A stretch of 64,000 nt of DNA from Dendrophyllia cribrosa (GCA_024195265.1 JAJLRJ010000007.1:8977328-9041327), one strand, 5' to 3'; shown: positions 1-11,528, counted from the first letter of the stretch. Notes: generated from the letters alone by a model not told the origin. Numbers and translations: made by a program.

Positions 1-615
1 TCGCAACACAACGCAAGAGACTTGCTTGTTACGATTTGCAACGCAGCCGCGATCAATCGGAGACGATTTTTTAAACACAAGTCAGTGATGACAATTCAAG
101 TTTTAACGAATCTGGAGCAAGTACGAAATAAACAAGATTGTAAACAGGTCCGTGGAGCAAAGTTGTGGCACTGACGATTCTTCGTCAATTCAATGAATAT
201 CATTATAGGAATAGCGTTTAACGAAGAAAATCTACGGATTTCAATAACAATAATAAAACGGCCAATTCATGGGATAAAGTGACCTCAAGAGAAAATTCTG
301 CCTTTGACAAGCGCGATCTTTGATTTTGGAGCCCTATTTATTTTACGACATAACGAAATCAGTTTGCGTATAAGAATAACGCATGTAGAAAACAAGCTCG
401 CAAACACAAACCTGAGATGCTAGGGAGTTTGTGATCGAGTTATCGCGGCAAACCATTTGCGACTGTTTGGGACGTTTTTAAGAAGTGCGCAGCGTAAGTC
501 ATAAAATCTACGTAGCCGGCACTTGGGTTTGCACGAGCCGATTCTCTTGACGACCCAAATGACTGCTACGTGGGAGACCAGAGGTGTGCCATAAAAGCGA
601 TTAAACTTTCCTCAC
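1..615. other. Left-edge intron of the M13 peptidase gene, no feature seen
   Basis: On the minus strand this is the start of the intron that follows the exon at 616-806; its GTGAGG donor lies at 610-615. I found no exon, RNA gene or repeat structure here. The remaining exons of the peptidase must lie beyond the left edge. Confidence 0.6.
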
Positions 616-806
616 ATCTGAGTAATTTTTCTTGGCGTTTGACAGGGCTTCCTTCAATACACTGTAGCTCTTTTCTTTGACTAGTGAGAAGCCAGTCACG
701 GAAGTCTGACCGGGATCCAAGGCATTCTCGTCTTCCCATCCGCCACATGCGTATTCATAGAAATCAGTGCAAGGGTCAGCGCTCTGGTTGAGCTGCTTAA
801 AGGCAT
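616..806 (-). CDS. M13 metallopeptidase, second coding exon
   Basis: This exon encodes residues 79-142 of a neprilysin/endothelin-converting-enzyme-like zinc peptidase. The reading is set by TTTTTCAG before the exon and GTGAGG after it. It contains DPCTDFYEYACGGW, the conserved cysteine and aromatic signature at the start of the M13 ectodomain, followed by SVLKEAL. It starts with two bases that complete the codon left by the exon at 16351-16585 (phase 1), so joining them gives a continuous frame. It ends in phase 0. M13 enzymes are type II membrane ectoenzymes that cut small peptides outside the cell. The catalytic HExxH and ExxxD motifs sit in the C-terminal half, which is outside the window. 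Whether it is closer to neprilysin or to endothelin-converting enzyme cannot be decided from 142 residues. Confidence 0.9.
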
Positions 807-1111
807 CTGAAAAATATAAATATACAATTTTCTATAGAATAAAGTTTTGTCTTATTTTTTTTTCCTTATAGTACTATTTCTTTTTTATTCAAAGTCGCAA
901 AAGTGTATATACCGGAAATGTTTTATTTACCGCTGGGCATAGGTAAATTAACGTTTCACTTTTAGAAAAAAATCGGCATGGCGAAGTCTTGCTCGCCCTA
1001 ATTTTTGTTATTTTAATTAGTTTATTCATTAATCTGTGAAATATTTTATTTACAGACAAATGGGCATAGCGAGGAGGTTTTCGTCCTAAAGCTTTCATTG
1101 GGTGTCAGTAA

Positions 1112-1656
1112 AACGCGGGGTCGGGGCTTAACCGCGGTCAAACGAGAGAAATTTGCAAAAGTTAAGCAAAGTACTTAAAAGTTAAGGTTGTCATTTTCAC
1201 TGTTTAAAGTTTAATATATTGCCAATACACTGTCAATTTACCAAACGTTTTGAAAGTTTACCAAAAAAGTTCTAAACGTTTAAAAAACTGTGAACTGCAG
1301 AATTGTCGGCGCCATTTGCCAACATAATTTTTATCAGGCGCAAAGAGTTTTGATCAGTTTTCAACGGATAAAGCTCATAATTTTGAAAAAAATTAAAAGA
1401 TAGCAACGTCAACTAAATTTTTTTATACATCCTTGCCCATATTTCCATTTAATATAAAATAAAATCCCACTAAGTAAAACGAAAACGCCTCGGACGTTTG
1501 ACCGCGGTGGAGGTCGGGGCCGGGCTCGGGGTGGGATTAGGTCTAGGATTAGGTATGGGATGAAATATAATCCTATACCCAATCCCAACTCTATGCCTAA
1601 TCCCATACCTAATCCTAGACCTAATCTCACCCCGACCCCGGCCCCGACCCCGCGTT
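1112..1656. repeat. Foldback/TIR element with GC-rich ends
   Basis: The ends are inverted copies: AACGCGGGGTCGGGGC at the left and its complement at the right. A second inverted pair (CCGCGGTCAAACG near 1132 and its complement near 1490) lies inside. The right half is itself a hairpin (about 1515-1650) built from TTAGGTCTAGGATTAGG-like stretches. No coding potential was seen. It is probably a non-autonomous DNA transposon in the M13 intron. Confidence 0.6.
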
Positions 1657-1908
1657 GACTTGTTCGCCTTAATTTTTTTATAAGTATATCACGTTTTATT
1701 TACAGATAAAAAGGTAGACTTTCGCTTCCCATTTCCGGTCAATTTTAATATTTATCTCATGACAGGCGGTCAATAAATCAAAGTTTCCATTCTGGTTGAA
1801 TTTTTAGTTTTTTAGTCGTTATTTTGTCTTTTTATTATTCTTGTTTCTTTGTGTCCATTACTTTTGGCTATTTCTTCTTTCTATTTCAAGATAATAAAGC
1901 AAACTTAA

Positions 1909-2821
1909 AGGGACACTGTCACCTATTTACTCATGCGCGTAGCGGCATGAGTTATAAAATGCCCTCCGTTTTTCTTTTTTTTTTTGTTATTATTATTTTT
2001 TGTGTCACGATTTTGCATGCAAATTTATGCACGCATATTTTAAATTGTGCACTTCCGGTTAATAGCTTTGTCATTTACACTTCCTGTTTAGGGACTTCCG
2101 GCTACTCTCATTTTCGGTAAAACAGCGTTACTGAAGTGTCACGACAGCGTCTCCTACAACCTTAGTTACATTACTAATGTTCACGTTAGGTATATATAAG
2201 AGTTACACGAATCACTGGCTTTATTGTGGTACAGTCTTCATTTACAAAACATTCAATAGTAAACAACGTGGTTTGCAGGAACGATGACTGAATGAAAGGA
2301 GTAACTCTTTTCCATCTCGGAAATCTTCTTATCATGTTTAAAATATATCGTAAAACTTTCTTACGCATGCGCATGAGTTTAGGTTGCTTGGAGCCTCTTG
2401 TTTTAGATTGAAAAGCCAAAAAACATATTTGTTTCAATGGAAACCTACAAATAATGGTCCAGTTTTGTTAACAAATACTCTACCAGTGCACAGAAACTAG
2501 TATTCGTTATCTTTGGCTGCGGATGGCAAGGATGGAAATGGATTGCAACTTGAAAAACTTGGACAATATTTTCAAGTTCCTCCCAAGAGTCGTGGAAAAA
2601 TCGCAGAAAAACTTATTATGGTTTGTTCTTCCTTGAAGAAATCACTTGATATTATCTTCTTGGTGTTCTAAAAGCAATTTTATGTTTGAGCAAAAGTACT
2701 TTGTCATATATGTAGTGTATTTTGACCAAAACACAGCAAAATCTGCGTGACCATGCCCCTTTAAAGCAAGCTCCTGGCCATAATCATGAAAACACGATAT
2801 TTCAGCCGGGACAGTGTCCCT
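1909..2821. mobile_element. TTAA-flanked TIR element (family a)
   Basis: TIRs AGGGACACTGTC and GACAGTGTCCCT are each bordered by TTAA (1905-1908 and 2822-2825). This TSD and purine-start TIR fit Kolobok-type non-autonomous elements; piggyBac also uses TTAA. A stretch near 1936-1966 is shared with about 42101-42130. No transposase frame was seen. Confidence 0.7.
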
Positions 2822-3164
2822 TTAAGACCGACTTGCGGGCGGTTCTAATAAATGGGCATAGTGAAGACTTGCATGTTCGCCCCATTTTTTTACTAAATAA
2901 ATAAAAAAATAAAATAACGTTTTTCCGCACAATATTTTTTATATTACTCGTGACAGAATACGAACGAGTTATAAAATGACTTTTATTCTCCCTCACTTTT
3001 TGAGGGCTGTTCTAGTGTTTTTGAGATTAGACATAAGATAAGAACCAGATCTGAATATTTTAGTTAAATTATTGTGTAATGTGTTATTTTGCTGGGCGAA
3101 GGAATAGACGAAGATTTCGTAAGAGAGTGAAAGTGTCGTAGATTCTGTAGGGTAAAGGATGGAA

Positions 3165-3236
3165 GCCAACATCGAAATGAACGGGTTATCGGTAACGGGA
3201 ACAAATATGGAAATAAGCACTCACTCACTCACTGTT
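3165..3236 (+). repeat. SINE-like 3' fragment with CACT tail
   Basis: The stretch GAACGGGTTATCGGTAACG followed by repeated CACT matches the 3' part of the tRNA-derived element near 61330-61545. It ends directly at the Penelope-like insertion. Confidence 0.4.
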
Positions 3237-3239
3237 GGG

Positions 3240-3573
3240 CCTTTACTGCTAGTTCCAGGAGTTCAATTAGTTGTTCGTTATTTAATGGTAGACCGTGAGT
3301 CTTATTAAACCAGTCATTTGAAAAGGCTTTTTTTCCACAGTCTGGATGGTTTCGTCAACTGGTATATCCGTAAAAAGCGCAGTGACGTCATAGGAGACCA
3401 AGATCTAGATGTCATCCTCGTTGATAGGCGTCTGCTGGATTTCGTCAGCAAATTGGAAAATATCATCGATTGTATGTTCATTAGTCGAGAGAGGCGTCAG
3501 GTTTTCATCAAGCCATTTAGCAAGCTGAAAATTATATGTACCAGTAGCTGACAAGATCGGTCGCATAGATAAA
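3240..3573 (-). pseudogene. Penelope-like RT, N-terminal half (inverted)
   Basis: The minus strand reads, from 3573 downward, a Penelope RT segment that includes SATGTYNFQLAKWLDENL and the motif-A stretch SYDVTALFT. There is one in-frame TAG just before that motif and a frameshift in an A-run after it. The segment ends with codons for ELAVK. The same 17 bp (3240-3256 as complement, 3574-3590 direct) starts the plus-strand half, so the two halves meet tail to head around an inversion junction. Confidence 0.8.
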
Positions 3574-4105
3574 GGAACTAGCAGTAAAGGACCATCTTTT
3601 CCAGTTCAATGGTGAGCTGTATGAACAGACTGATGGCGTGGCGATGGGTTCCCCCTGGGACCCCTACCAGCAAACACATTTATGTGTTCTTTGGAGGAGA
3701 AATTACACGAAGACGGGCAAATGCTAAACTACTACAAGAGGTATGTTGATGATACTGTTGCAATCATGCCTGGTCCCCCAGCAGCGGCTGCTTTTCTTGA
3801 TGTTCTTAATTCTAAACACCCTTCGATAAATTTTACCACGGAAACGGCCACCCCTTCCTTTCCTGGGAATGAACATTTCAAAGAATGGCACAAGGCTTAA
3901 CACAAGCGTATTCAGGAAACCCACAAACACCGGTCTTTACCTACATTACGACAGCCACGTCGATCAGCGCTATAAGATCAGACCGGTCTGTTAAAAACAG
4001 TGTTACAAAGAGCGTATCGACTATCGTCAACATGGAAAGCGTTTACCGATGAGTGTAAAATTCTCAAGACCACCTTCACACACCTCCGCGACCCTACAAA
4101 CTTAA
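3574..4105 (+). pseudogene. Penelope-like RT, C-terminal half
   Basis: In the plus frames it shows GVAMGSP (RT motif B), then YKRYVDDT, the catalytic YxDD motif C, followed by LNSKHPSINFTTE, typical of the Penelope RT palm. At least two frameshifts occur, one near the CCCCCTGGGACCCC run at about 3651. It stops at a TA where a DNA transposon inserted, and the element resumes at 5857. Confidence 0.8.
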
Positions 4106-4107
4106 TA

Positions 4108-5854
4108 GAGTTTTTCTGTATCCTCTGTTTTTTATTGTAAAAAACAGAGCCTTTGTTTCTAACATGCAGATGTGTGTAGATGTATGCAAATTAGTCATAG
4201 CTGATCTCAAATGTGTATTGCACGTGCATTTATAAGATTCAAAATTCAAAACAGCTAACACTGTCGCAACGTGGACGTCGACATGAAACCGGACGGAGAT
4301 TAAATGTTTGATCTCCATTTTAGATCAAGTAAGAGCTCTGCAAAACATAAATAAATACTGTTTTCTGAATTTTTTTTAATTTTCTTATAAGTACGTCATA
4401 ACGGAATATGTTCAATGTCATTTATGTTTCGATTTCAGAAAAGCCGAGAAAATCAGGCAAAGAGAGAAAGCCAAGAAATAACGCTATTACTAAGGAAGAG
4501 GTGCTTTTGTATCGAAAAGGAATGAAGAAGTTTTTTTGATGAACACAGATATTTTAAGCTCTGACCTTAGGGAGAAATATGAGGCGGCTTTGCAACAAAT
4601 TAACAACAAAGAAGCGGTGAAGCCCACCGTAATCGCTTAAGGCTGGTTCTCATATAATCGTCCCGCTCGACCCGGTCGTCTGAGTCGTTTCAAAAGTTTT
4701 TTTTTTTTGCAAGCGACTCAGATGATCGGGACGACTCAAGCGATTTGGGTTCTCATATGATTGTCCCGGTCGTCCCGAACGTCAATAGCGCGGTCGTAAA
4801 CTGGATCCGACAACATGTTTTGGGCTCGAGAATCGTAAATAAAAAGGGGGCTGTTAAAGCAGAGTTAAACTCCGAAGTTGTCACCATTTTGGAACTGGTA
4901 GAGCTATGAATACTGGGAAATAATGTGTATTCTGGGGTAGATTTGGGTCGCTTCGATCGCCTCAGTCGTCTCGGTCGCCTGAGAGTTGTTCTCATATGAT
5001 CATCTCCGTTTTTTCACGATCGTCCCAGTTGTCCGGATAGAACACAGTTCTATCCAAGCGACCGCGATCGTCCCAGTCGTCCGGGTCGTTTGCGATCGTC
5101 CCGGGTCGTCTCAAAAGTGTTCTCATATAATCGTCCCAGTCGTCCGTGAACTTTTTGAAACGATATTCTGGATATTAGCTTCGAACGTAGTGCTCATGCA
5201 TAAGAGGCAGTATTGTGTATAGACTTTCACACACTGTACTCGCAGATACACCAAAAATTGAACCAAGGTTGCATAATGTTAACTATTGTCGCAACCAAAT
5301 GAACGTCATAAGTACTCTGTAATAAACACAAAGTGCGTTCGGGCGAGTTCGACCCACTAGACGACGAGGATGCCAGCAATTTCGTGCTCGCATCTTTATG
5401 TCATGCCCAATTCGTAAGACTTCTAGGCGTCACACCAGTAAACAGCCAGAAGTATTCAGTATTAATGGCTAGCTTATTCCATACACTTGGCCATGGATTA
5501 GAATGGATCAATCCACGATTACTGTCGGTAATGACGCCGAAGGATAACATTCGGAGGAACATTAAGACCTCGTAATAAAACCTCAAAACACTCCATAAAA
5601 GTCATAAGGGCCTGAAATGGAAAAGGCGGAGAAATTCGAGAATTTTCTAAAGCTTAAAGCATCTGTAGATATTCTATTAAAAATAACAGCACGCTGTTGA
5701 TGAAGCATGGAAACGGTGGGACCATTTCGTTGGGTCACAGAAACAAATGACACGTTGCATTTTTTGTATTAATGAAACTCTATTCAAAATATGGTAATTA
5801 CACAAACCTCTGTGAAACAGAGGCCTGTGAAAAACAGAGGATACAGAAAAACTC
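4108..5854. mobile_element. TA-flanked TIR element inside the Penelope copy
   Basis: The ends are inverted: GAGTTTTTCTGTATCCTCTG at the left and its complement at the right. TA dinucleotides border both ends (4106-4107 and 5855-5856), as for Tc1/mariner insertions. Removing it brings the two Penelope parts together. Its interior has no recognisable transposase and carries a second repeat at 4642-5145. An 80-codon open frame at 5333-5575 has no family I recognise. Confidence 0.65.
4642..5145. repeat. Repeated GTTCTCATATRATCGTCCC motif array
   Basis: A terminal-like motif close to GTTCTCATATGATCGTCCC occurs four times in the same orientation (about 4646, 4749, 4988 and 5117), separated by GTCG/GACGA-rich sequence. 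The style resembles the MITE at 51777-51972 (GGTTTCCATATAATCGC). It is probably a degraded MITE cluster. Confidence 0.5.
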
Positions 5855-5856
5855 TA

Positions 5857-6400
5857 ATAGATGCATTCATGAACAATCAAGCCATTGACAGCAGATCCAA
5901 GGAGTCAAAGAAAATTGCAGCAAAAATGATTAATCCATTATTATCACCATTCCGTTTAAGGATCAGAGATCTGCCGACGGCACGAGGAAACAACTACAGT
6001 CCCTTAACAACAAAGTTGGAATACGTTTACAACCCGTGTTCTTAAGCCAAAAAATCGGAAGCATGTTAAAACCCAAGGAGTCAAAACCCAAGATTATCAG
6101 TCAGCAATGCGTCGTGTACAATTTTCAATGTGGTTCATGCAATATGGACTATGTTGGTTATACTAACCGACATCTACACCAACGTGTTGCAGAGCATAGC
6201 TCCTTAAACTCTTCATTTAAAAAACACATGCACGAGGAGCACGGAATGTTAAAACCGAATTTGATTAACAACTTTTCAGTACTCAAAAAGTGCCGCAACC
6301 GCCTTGTCTCATTTCCGAATTGCTGATAATCAAAGAACGCTACCCATCCTTGAACGTGCAAACAGATTATATCTGCGCGAAGTTATTCATAACGCGCACA
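5857..6400 (+). pseudogene. Penelope-like linker and GIY-YIG endonuclease
   Basis: After the DNA-transposon insertion the frame reads AFMNNQAIDSRSKESKK, then across a frameshift near 6040 into a cysteine-containing GIY-YIG module: CVVYNFQCGSC, YVGYT (the GIY-YIG core variant) and HLHQRVAEH. In Penelope elements this nuclease nicks the target for reverse transcription. Frameshifts make it non-functional. Confidence 0.8.
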
Positions 6401-6553
6401 AAAATTGTCAATTATGTTTTCACTCATTTATATTCTTATGCCACCTCGATATTTTCACTCTTTACCTTGAAACGGATGTTAGAAGCATCATTTATGATCT
6501 TAAATTAACCAATTTTATTACTTACAAATATAATTCATAATATATGCTTTGTA

Positions 6554-7110
6554 ATGCAAAAATTATATAACATATATTATATACAAGAAATAACTCAACT
6601 TTATGAAATGAAGATAAATCTATCAGAAAACCAGAAAAAGAATCTTCGTAGTGCTTATGAAAAAAGAGAAACGATTGTTCTAGGACTCTTTCAGGAAATG
6701 ATATTTTATATGTCCCATCAAATATTGCAAAAAGATTGGAAATAAACGTAAATTGAAAAAAGGAATGGATATAAAATTAGCTAAGACTAATATAAGAAAA
6801 AAAGTTGGTGGAAATTTATTAACATTTATTTTATCATTAGGGACGAAAATGTTACCAATGGCGACAAAATTAGCAAGTAAGGCAGCCCCTGCTATTGCTA
6901 CAGGGGCCTTAAGTGCTCTATCAAGCTACGGAATTGATAAATGTTTTGGAAAAGGCATTCAATCAGGTGGTTTTATGATTCCTCAGAATAAGGTCGATCA
7001 GTTCATTAGATACTAAGATTGGCTATCTGCTTTACAGTAAAAGCTGCAAATACTTACTGCATTACAAACAGCTGGTTCAGGTGTTGTTATTAAACCAACT
7101 AAAAACTAAA
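6554..7110 (+). pseudogene. Polinton/adintovirus-like hydrophobic structural protein remnant
   Basis: Broken frames at 6554-6745 and 6753-7016 encode a short basic N-terminal part and then a hydrophobic Ala/Leu-rich segment (LSLGTKMLPMATKLASKAAP) followed by SYGIDKCFGKG and GGFMIPQN. After several stops the frame resumes at about 7110 with a Gly-Leu-Ala-rich stretch. This layout, directly before an adenain-type protease, is what I know from endogenous Polinton/adintovirus-like elements of cnidarians, where a small membrane-active capsid-associated protein sits beside the protease. There is one frameshift, at least three stops and one MITE insertion (7150-7292). The assignment rests on pattern and context only. 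Confidence 0.5.
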
Positions 7111-7149
7111 TGCAACATGGTGGATTTCTGGGAGCATTGGCCTCAATTG

Positions 7150-7292
7150 GGCTCTTACTTCGTGTAGAGGACACAAATGACGTAAACAAAAGGAAAGAAT
7201 GCTTCATCAAAATTCTTTTATCCAAAAACAATGACCGAAAACAATGTTTCCTATTGTTTTACATCATCTGTGCGGTACACGAAGTAAGACCC
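7150..7292. mobile_element. 143-bp hAT-type MITE with 8-bp TSD
   Basis: The exact 8-bp duplication CTCAATTG lies at 7142-7149 and 7293-7300. Between them are 17-bp TIRs (GGCTCTTACTTCGTGTA and the complement of GGGTCTTACTTCGTGTA). An 8-bp TSD fits the hAT superfamily. It interrupts the Polinton-like remnant. Confidence 0.8.
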
Positions 7293-7379
7293 CTCAATTG
7301 ATATTCAACTATTCAACGATCAAGAAGATCATAACCTATTTATGTGCCACCATCAAAAGCCAGGGTTAAGTAATTCACA

Positions 7380-7866
7380 TGAAAGGCCTCCTCCTTTTTT
7401 GGGGCATGGAGAAATCTTGTTTTTTTTTTAAAAAAAAAAAGCTTTCAAAAAATGGAAACTAAAAAAAGGGGAAAGCTAACTAGGCAAAAACAGTCCATTC
7501 AACTCAATTTCACTTATCGGAGCAATACTATAAAATTTATAAACAAACCATTATCAAACATTGATTTATTGGATTGGATTAACAAACTCAATATAGAACA
7601 TTTTAGAGACATTTATAGTCGTGATAATTTACCTCTCAAGATAAAAAATAAAATAATTTGGAATAGTGAACCTAGATAGTCAAAAACGGGGAGGTTCTCA
7701 TTGGGAATGTTATAGAAATATTGATAAATATTGTAAATATTTTGATCCATTCGGTTTAATTCTGCCCGTTGAAATAAAAAATATTTATTATCTAGTGGCA
7801 AACAAAGGAGACGAGATACAAAAAGAGATTCCGTTTTATGTGGATACTGGTGTATATATTATCTGA
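7380..7866 (+). pseudogene. Adenain-like (C5) cysteine protease remnant of a Polinton
   Basis: A frame at 7452-7679 contains LSNIDLLDWINKLNIEHF, typical of the N-terminal part of Polinton/adintovirus proteases. A frameshift near 7670 moves the reading to 7666-7866 with NLDSQKRGGSHWECYR and YFDPFGL; the His of SHW is the expected catalytic histidine. These proteases mature virus-like capsids. The frame ends at 7866 before the region expected to carry the catalytic cysteine, so the gene is truncated as well as frameshifted. Upstream (7380-7450) is an A/T homopolymer-rich piece that continues the previous protein in other frames. Confidence 0.6.
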
Positions 7867-8323
7867 ATGAAAGACAAAAAGGAAAGAGTATTTTTTACAA
7901 TAACTGAAGTTATTCTCGCATGCTGATTGGTTAATTTTTATCATCAATAAGAGTACAGACACATAAAATTTTAATTTATGCAAGATGTCATCCTGTCAAT
8001 TTTTTAGTCAATGAAATTTCTTTATTGTTATCAGTTAGCCAATGAGAACGCGAGAAAATGTATTGACAATGATTGCGTCAATTTGAATAAAACTAAGCAA
8101 TTTGTCGTGTTTACCTTGCGTTCACTCTTCATTCCATCCGGTTTTTTACGATTTTGGCGTTTTTGTTATTGAAAAAAAAAACTGACGTCAGTTTATTATG
8201 CGTCTGTCCCTAATTGATGATAAAATTCGTCATAATGCTAGTCTCCCACGCAGCCATTATTTGGTCACACAACGCTCCTCCCACTAACGGCTGCTGAAAC
8301 CTGGACCACATTTCTTGCCCGAT
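7867..8323. other. Unassigned sequence, left arm of an outer inverted repeat
   Basis: I see no gene. About 8240-8320 is an inverted copy of about 11966-12045 (shared CCTGGACCACATTTCTTGCCC and CAACGCTCCTCCCACT in opposite orientation). This suggests that the TTAA element at 8328-11528 landed inside an older foldback element. Confidence 0.5.
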
Positions 8324-8327
8324 TTAA

Positions 8328-11300
8328 GGTGGCTCGACTGGGTTTTTTGGCGACATAACACCCCAACTTTGAACGGCTGATACTTCACTGTCTGAGCTCG
8401 ATCAGGCAAGCAGCTTCACACACCTACTAGAGATGAAATAAACTTTCCAAAAAAGTAGATTTAATTGACATCGGTGTTACCATAACAACGATCTGATGAC
8501 GTCATGGTTTTGCATATTAGTAATTTTCTCAACATCTAGACCTAAACTTTTAAAACCACTGTATGCCTCTTATAGTCTAAATGTATGTCTTCAAGATTGC
8601 AAAGTTTGAAAAAATTCTATGAGAGCGTTTTCGAATAAAATTGAGTTGAATATTTTCCATCAAAAATTTAAAAATTCGCATTACTTGCCGTTATTTCGTC
8701 GATGCCAGCGTTTTCCTGATAAATTGAAACAATATTTTCACCATATATTATTCGTGTGCCATAAAACTACATTCCTTGAAGGTTTCATCCTGTTTGTTTC
8801 ACTAGATTTCAGTTGATGTGATCGGAAGCAATGTCTTAAATATGCTCATTCTCTTCACAGAAGTAACACTTTTGTTAGGGAAGCCACAGGGAACCCAAAC
8901 GCTTTATTAGCTATAACATAATCATTCAATAAAATATTTTTATTTACCTTTAATCCCGTGTCTTTTTTAGTCGTTTTGGAAGCGATTTGAATCAGAGCGA
9001 AGACGGTTGACCTTGCACATTCAAATATTATCTTGTCTGCCGCTTTGTAAATATGACGTGCCTATTACGTCTCAAGTTTCCATTACATTAACTATTAACT
9101 CTCCCCGGGAAAGAGAAAGAAGAGAAGAGAGCAAGGGATGAAACTAAAATGAGTGCAGTTTTATTTTGAAGCGTAATTCTCTTGTTACTGAACAAAATCG
9201 GCTAGAACTTCACACCTCAATTAATTAAAGGGTGAATAATTATGTGAGGTATGATTTGTTTATTTGGACGCCCGTTTCCCTGCTTAGTTTTGGGTTGTTT
9301 TTAGATGTGGCTTTTCGTCGGATCTGTGACTACACTTGACTTGACCGGAAGTGGTTTTATACTTGTGAGCATGTGCTTCATCAAAGTGGTTCTATTGTTC
9401 TTGTGACAGACGTTTTTGTTTTCATTCCACGCGGAATTAAGGAATACCCGGTGTTCACGCAAGATAAATCTACCACTCGTGTATCAGTGTTTGATCTAGA
9501 CTGCTAGTATAATTACAGTATTTTAGGTCTTCTTTAACGGAGGTTGGTTTTGATCTACTGGCAGAAATATCGAAAGAAGAAGGAAATGTAACATCGTCAC
9601 ATCGAAGATGTATTAAAGCACACGGCAAGTTTTAAACTAACCCTTACTGGTTCTCTGAAGTCATCGGTATTTGGGTATATCTCTTTTAGGATGTTAAACT
9701 CCTGGTAAACCACGAAACGGCAAAAGGAATAGTCCAGGAGGGACACAACGCGGCCGGGACCAAAAACCGAGCGATCCCTTGGCTAAAATATGTTCTGGTT
9801 GTCCACATAAATTTGTGTTCTAATCTCGCAAACAACCGAGCAAAACAAAATGGAAATATTATTTGACTCACCAGTAAACAACATTAAAATTGCCCGGTAC
9901 TGGACCTTGATTTGAGCGGAAATCGCTTGTCGTGGAAATTGCAGTCAAAGGCTGCCGGCCGTCGGCTCGAGTTTCCTCGCGCATATCCACGCGCGAGACT
10001 GGTCACCTCAACTGTAGTCACTGATTGTACGAACGCTCTCAGTGAGTTTCACCCCTTGTTCTCTTCTCTCTTCTCGTGGCCGTTAAATTGAAACCCGAGA
10101 TTCTCCCCCCAGGAGAGTTAATAGTTAATGGTAATGAGAACTTGAGTTAATAATAATGGAAACTTGAGACGTAATAGGCGCGTCGTATTTACGAAGCGGC
10201 AGACAAGATATATTTGAAACGTGCAAGGTCAACCGTCTTCGCTCTGATTCAAATCGCTTTCAAAACGACTCAAAAAGACACAGGATTACAGGTAAATAAC
10301 AATATTTTATTAAATAATTATGTTATAGCTGATAAAGCGTTTGGGTTCCCTGTGGGGAAGCGTTTATTTAAAAACTAGTCGATGAAATTTTTTTTAAATC
10401 TTTTGATCTAAAGTTGTACATGTAATGCACTATCTCTGCAAATTTCAAGTGCATTGAATCATTTTAAGGGCGCGAAATACAATTAAAAGTATAGGGGACT
10501 TTTGCATTAGTCTTCCAAAGTTTCATTGCCGTATTATTTGTTGACAGCTGGTTTATTTGACTTTCTCTTTTGTCTACATTCTACATATTTGTGCACTTTT
10601 GAATAAATTTTAAACGTGTTACATGTGCATGACCGCAGCCTTATGTTAATTGCCATTGTTGTCATTGTACTATGAAAAGAATTTTCACGATCGCTTTGGA
10701 GCATGCAGGCCTGGCAAATGTGTTGTTTCAAAAGCGCACAAATATGTAGAATGTAGACAAAAGAGAAAGTCCTGAAATAAACCAGCTGTCAACAAATAAT
10801 ACGGCAATGAAACTTTGGAAGACGAATGCAAAAGTCCCCTATACTTTTAATTGTATTTCGCGCCCTTAAAATGATTCAATGCACTTGAAATTTGCAGAGA
10901 TAGTGCATTACATGTACAACTTTAGATCGAAAGATTTTAAAAACATTTCATCGACTAGTTTTTAAATAAACGCTTCCCTAACAAAAGTGTTGCTTCTGTG
11001 AAGAGAATGAGCATATTTATGACATTGCCTCTGATCACATCAATTGAAATCTAGTAAAGCAAACAGGATGAAACCTTCAGGGAATGTAGTTTTATGGCAC
11101 ACGAATAATATATGGTGAAAATATTGTTTCAGTTTGTCAGGAAAACGCTGGCATCGACGAAATAACAGAAAGTAATGCCAATTTTTAAATTTTTGATGGA
11201 AAATATTCAACTCAATTTTATTCGAAAACGCTCTCATAGGATTTTTTCAAACTTTGCAGTCTTGAAGACATACATCTAGACTATAAGAGGCATACAGTCA

Positions 11301-11528
11301 TTTTAAAAGTTTAGGTCTAGATGTTGAGAAAATTACTAATATGCAAAAACCATGACGTCATCAGATCGTTATTATGGTAACACTGATGTCAATCAAATCT
11401 ATTTTTTGGAAAGTTTATTTCATCTCTAGTTTATGTGTGAAGCAGCTTGCCTGGCCGAGCTCAGACAGTGAAGTATCAGCCGTTCAAAGTTGGGGTGTTA
11501 TGTTGCCAAAAAAACCAGTCGAGCCACC
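8328..11528. mobile_element. TTAA foldback element with ~800-bp arms (family b)
   Basis: Ends GGTGGCTCGACTGG and complement are bordered by TTAA (8324-8327 and 11529-11532). The right arm (about 10727-11528) is the inverted copy of 8328-8884 plus 10362-10604, with a loop near 10605-10726. The left arm is split by a second transposon at 8885-10354. No coding capacity was seen; the open frames at 8619-8816 and 11040-11237 are mirror images of the arms. TTAA plus a GG start fits Kolobok-type elements. Confidence 0.8.
8885..10354. mobile_element. Nested 1.47-kb element, long TIRs, 7-bp TSD
   Basis: It begins CACAGGGAACCCAAACG and ends with the complement, with TIRs extending more than 200 bp. 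GGGAAGC is repeated at 8878-8884 and 10355-10361. The uninterrupted right arm of the host foldback (about 10971-10997) has one GGGAAGC only, so it shows the site before insertion. No transposase was seen. A relative with the same TIR lies at 35449-37533. The superfamily is not assigned; a 7-bp TSD is unusual. Confidence 0.75.

Larger units (their letters stand above)
3240..6540 (+). mobile_element. Degenerate Penelope-like element with inverted 5' part
   Basis: This is a single retroelement copy consisting of a reverse transcriptase part on the minus strand (3240-3573), a reverse transcriptase part on the plus strand (3574-4105) and a GIY-YIG endonuclease region (5857-6400). A 1.75 kb TA-flanked element interrupts it at 4108-5854. 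Frameshifts and stops are scattered, so the copy is dead. The order RT then GIY-YIG is diagnostic of Penelope-like elements. The 3' limit is approximate; Polinton-like sequence begins right after it. Confidence 0.8.

Noticed and set aside
1515..1650. Telomere-like TTAGG stretches
   Set aside because: GGATTAGG words occur in both orientations within a hairpin and are not a telomeric array.
8885..10354. CRISPR-like or phage interpretation of repeated blocks
   Set aside because: The repeats are inverted transposon ends in a eukaryotic intron; there are no regularly spaced direct repeats with unique spacers anywhere in the window.
11040..11237. 65-codon frame also present as 8619-8816
   Set aside because: The two are mirror arms of one foldback element, so their similarity does not show a conserved gene.
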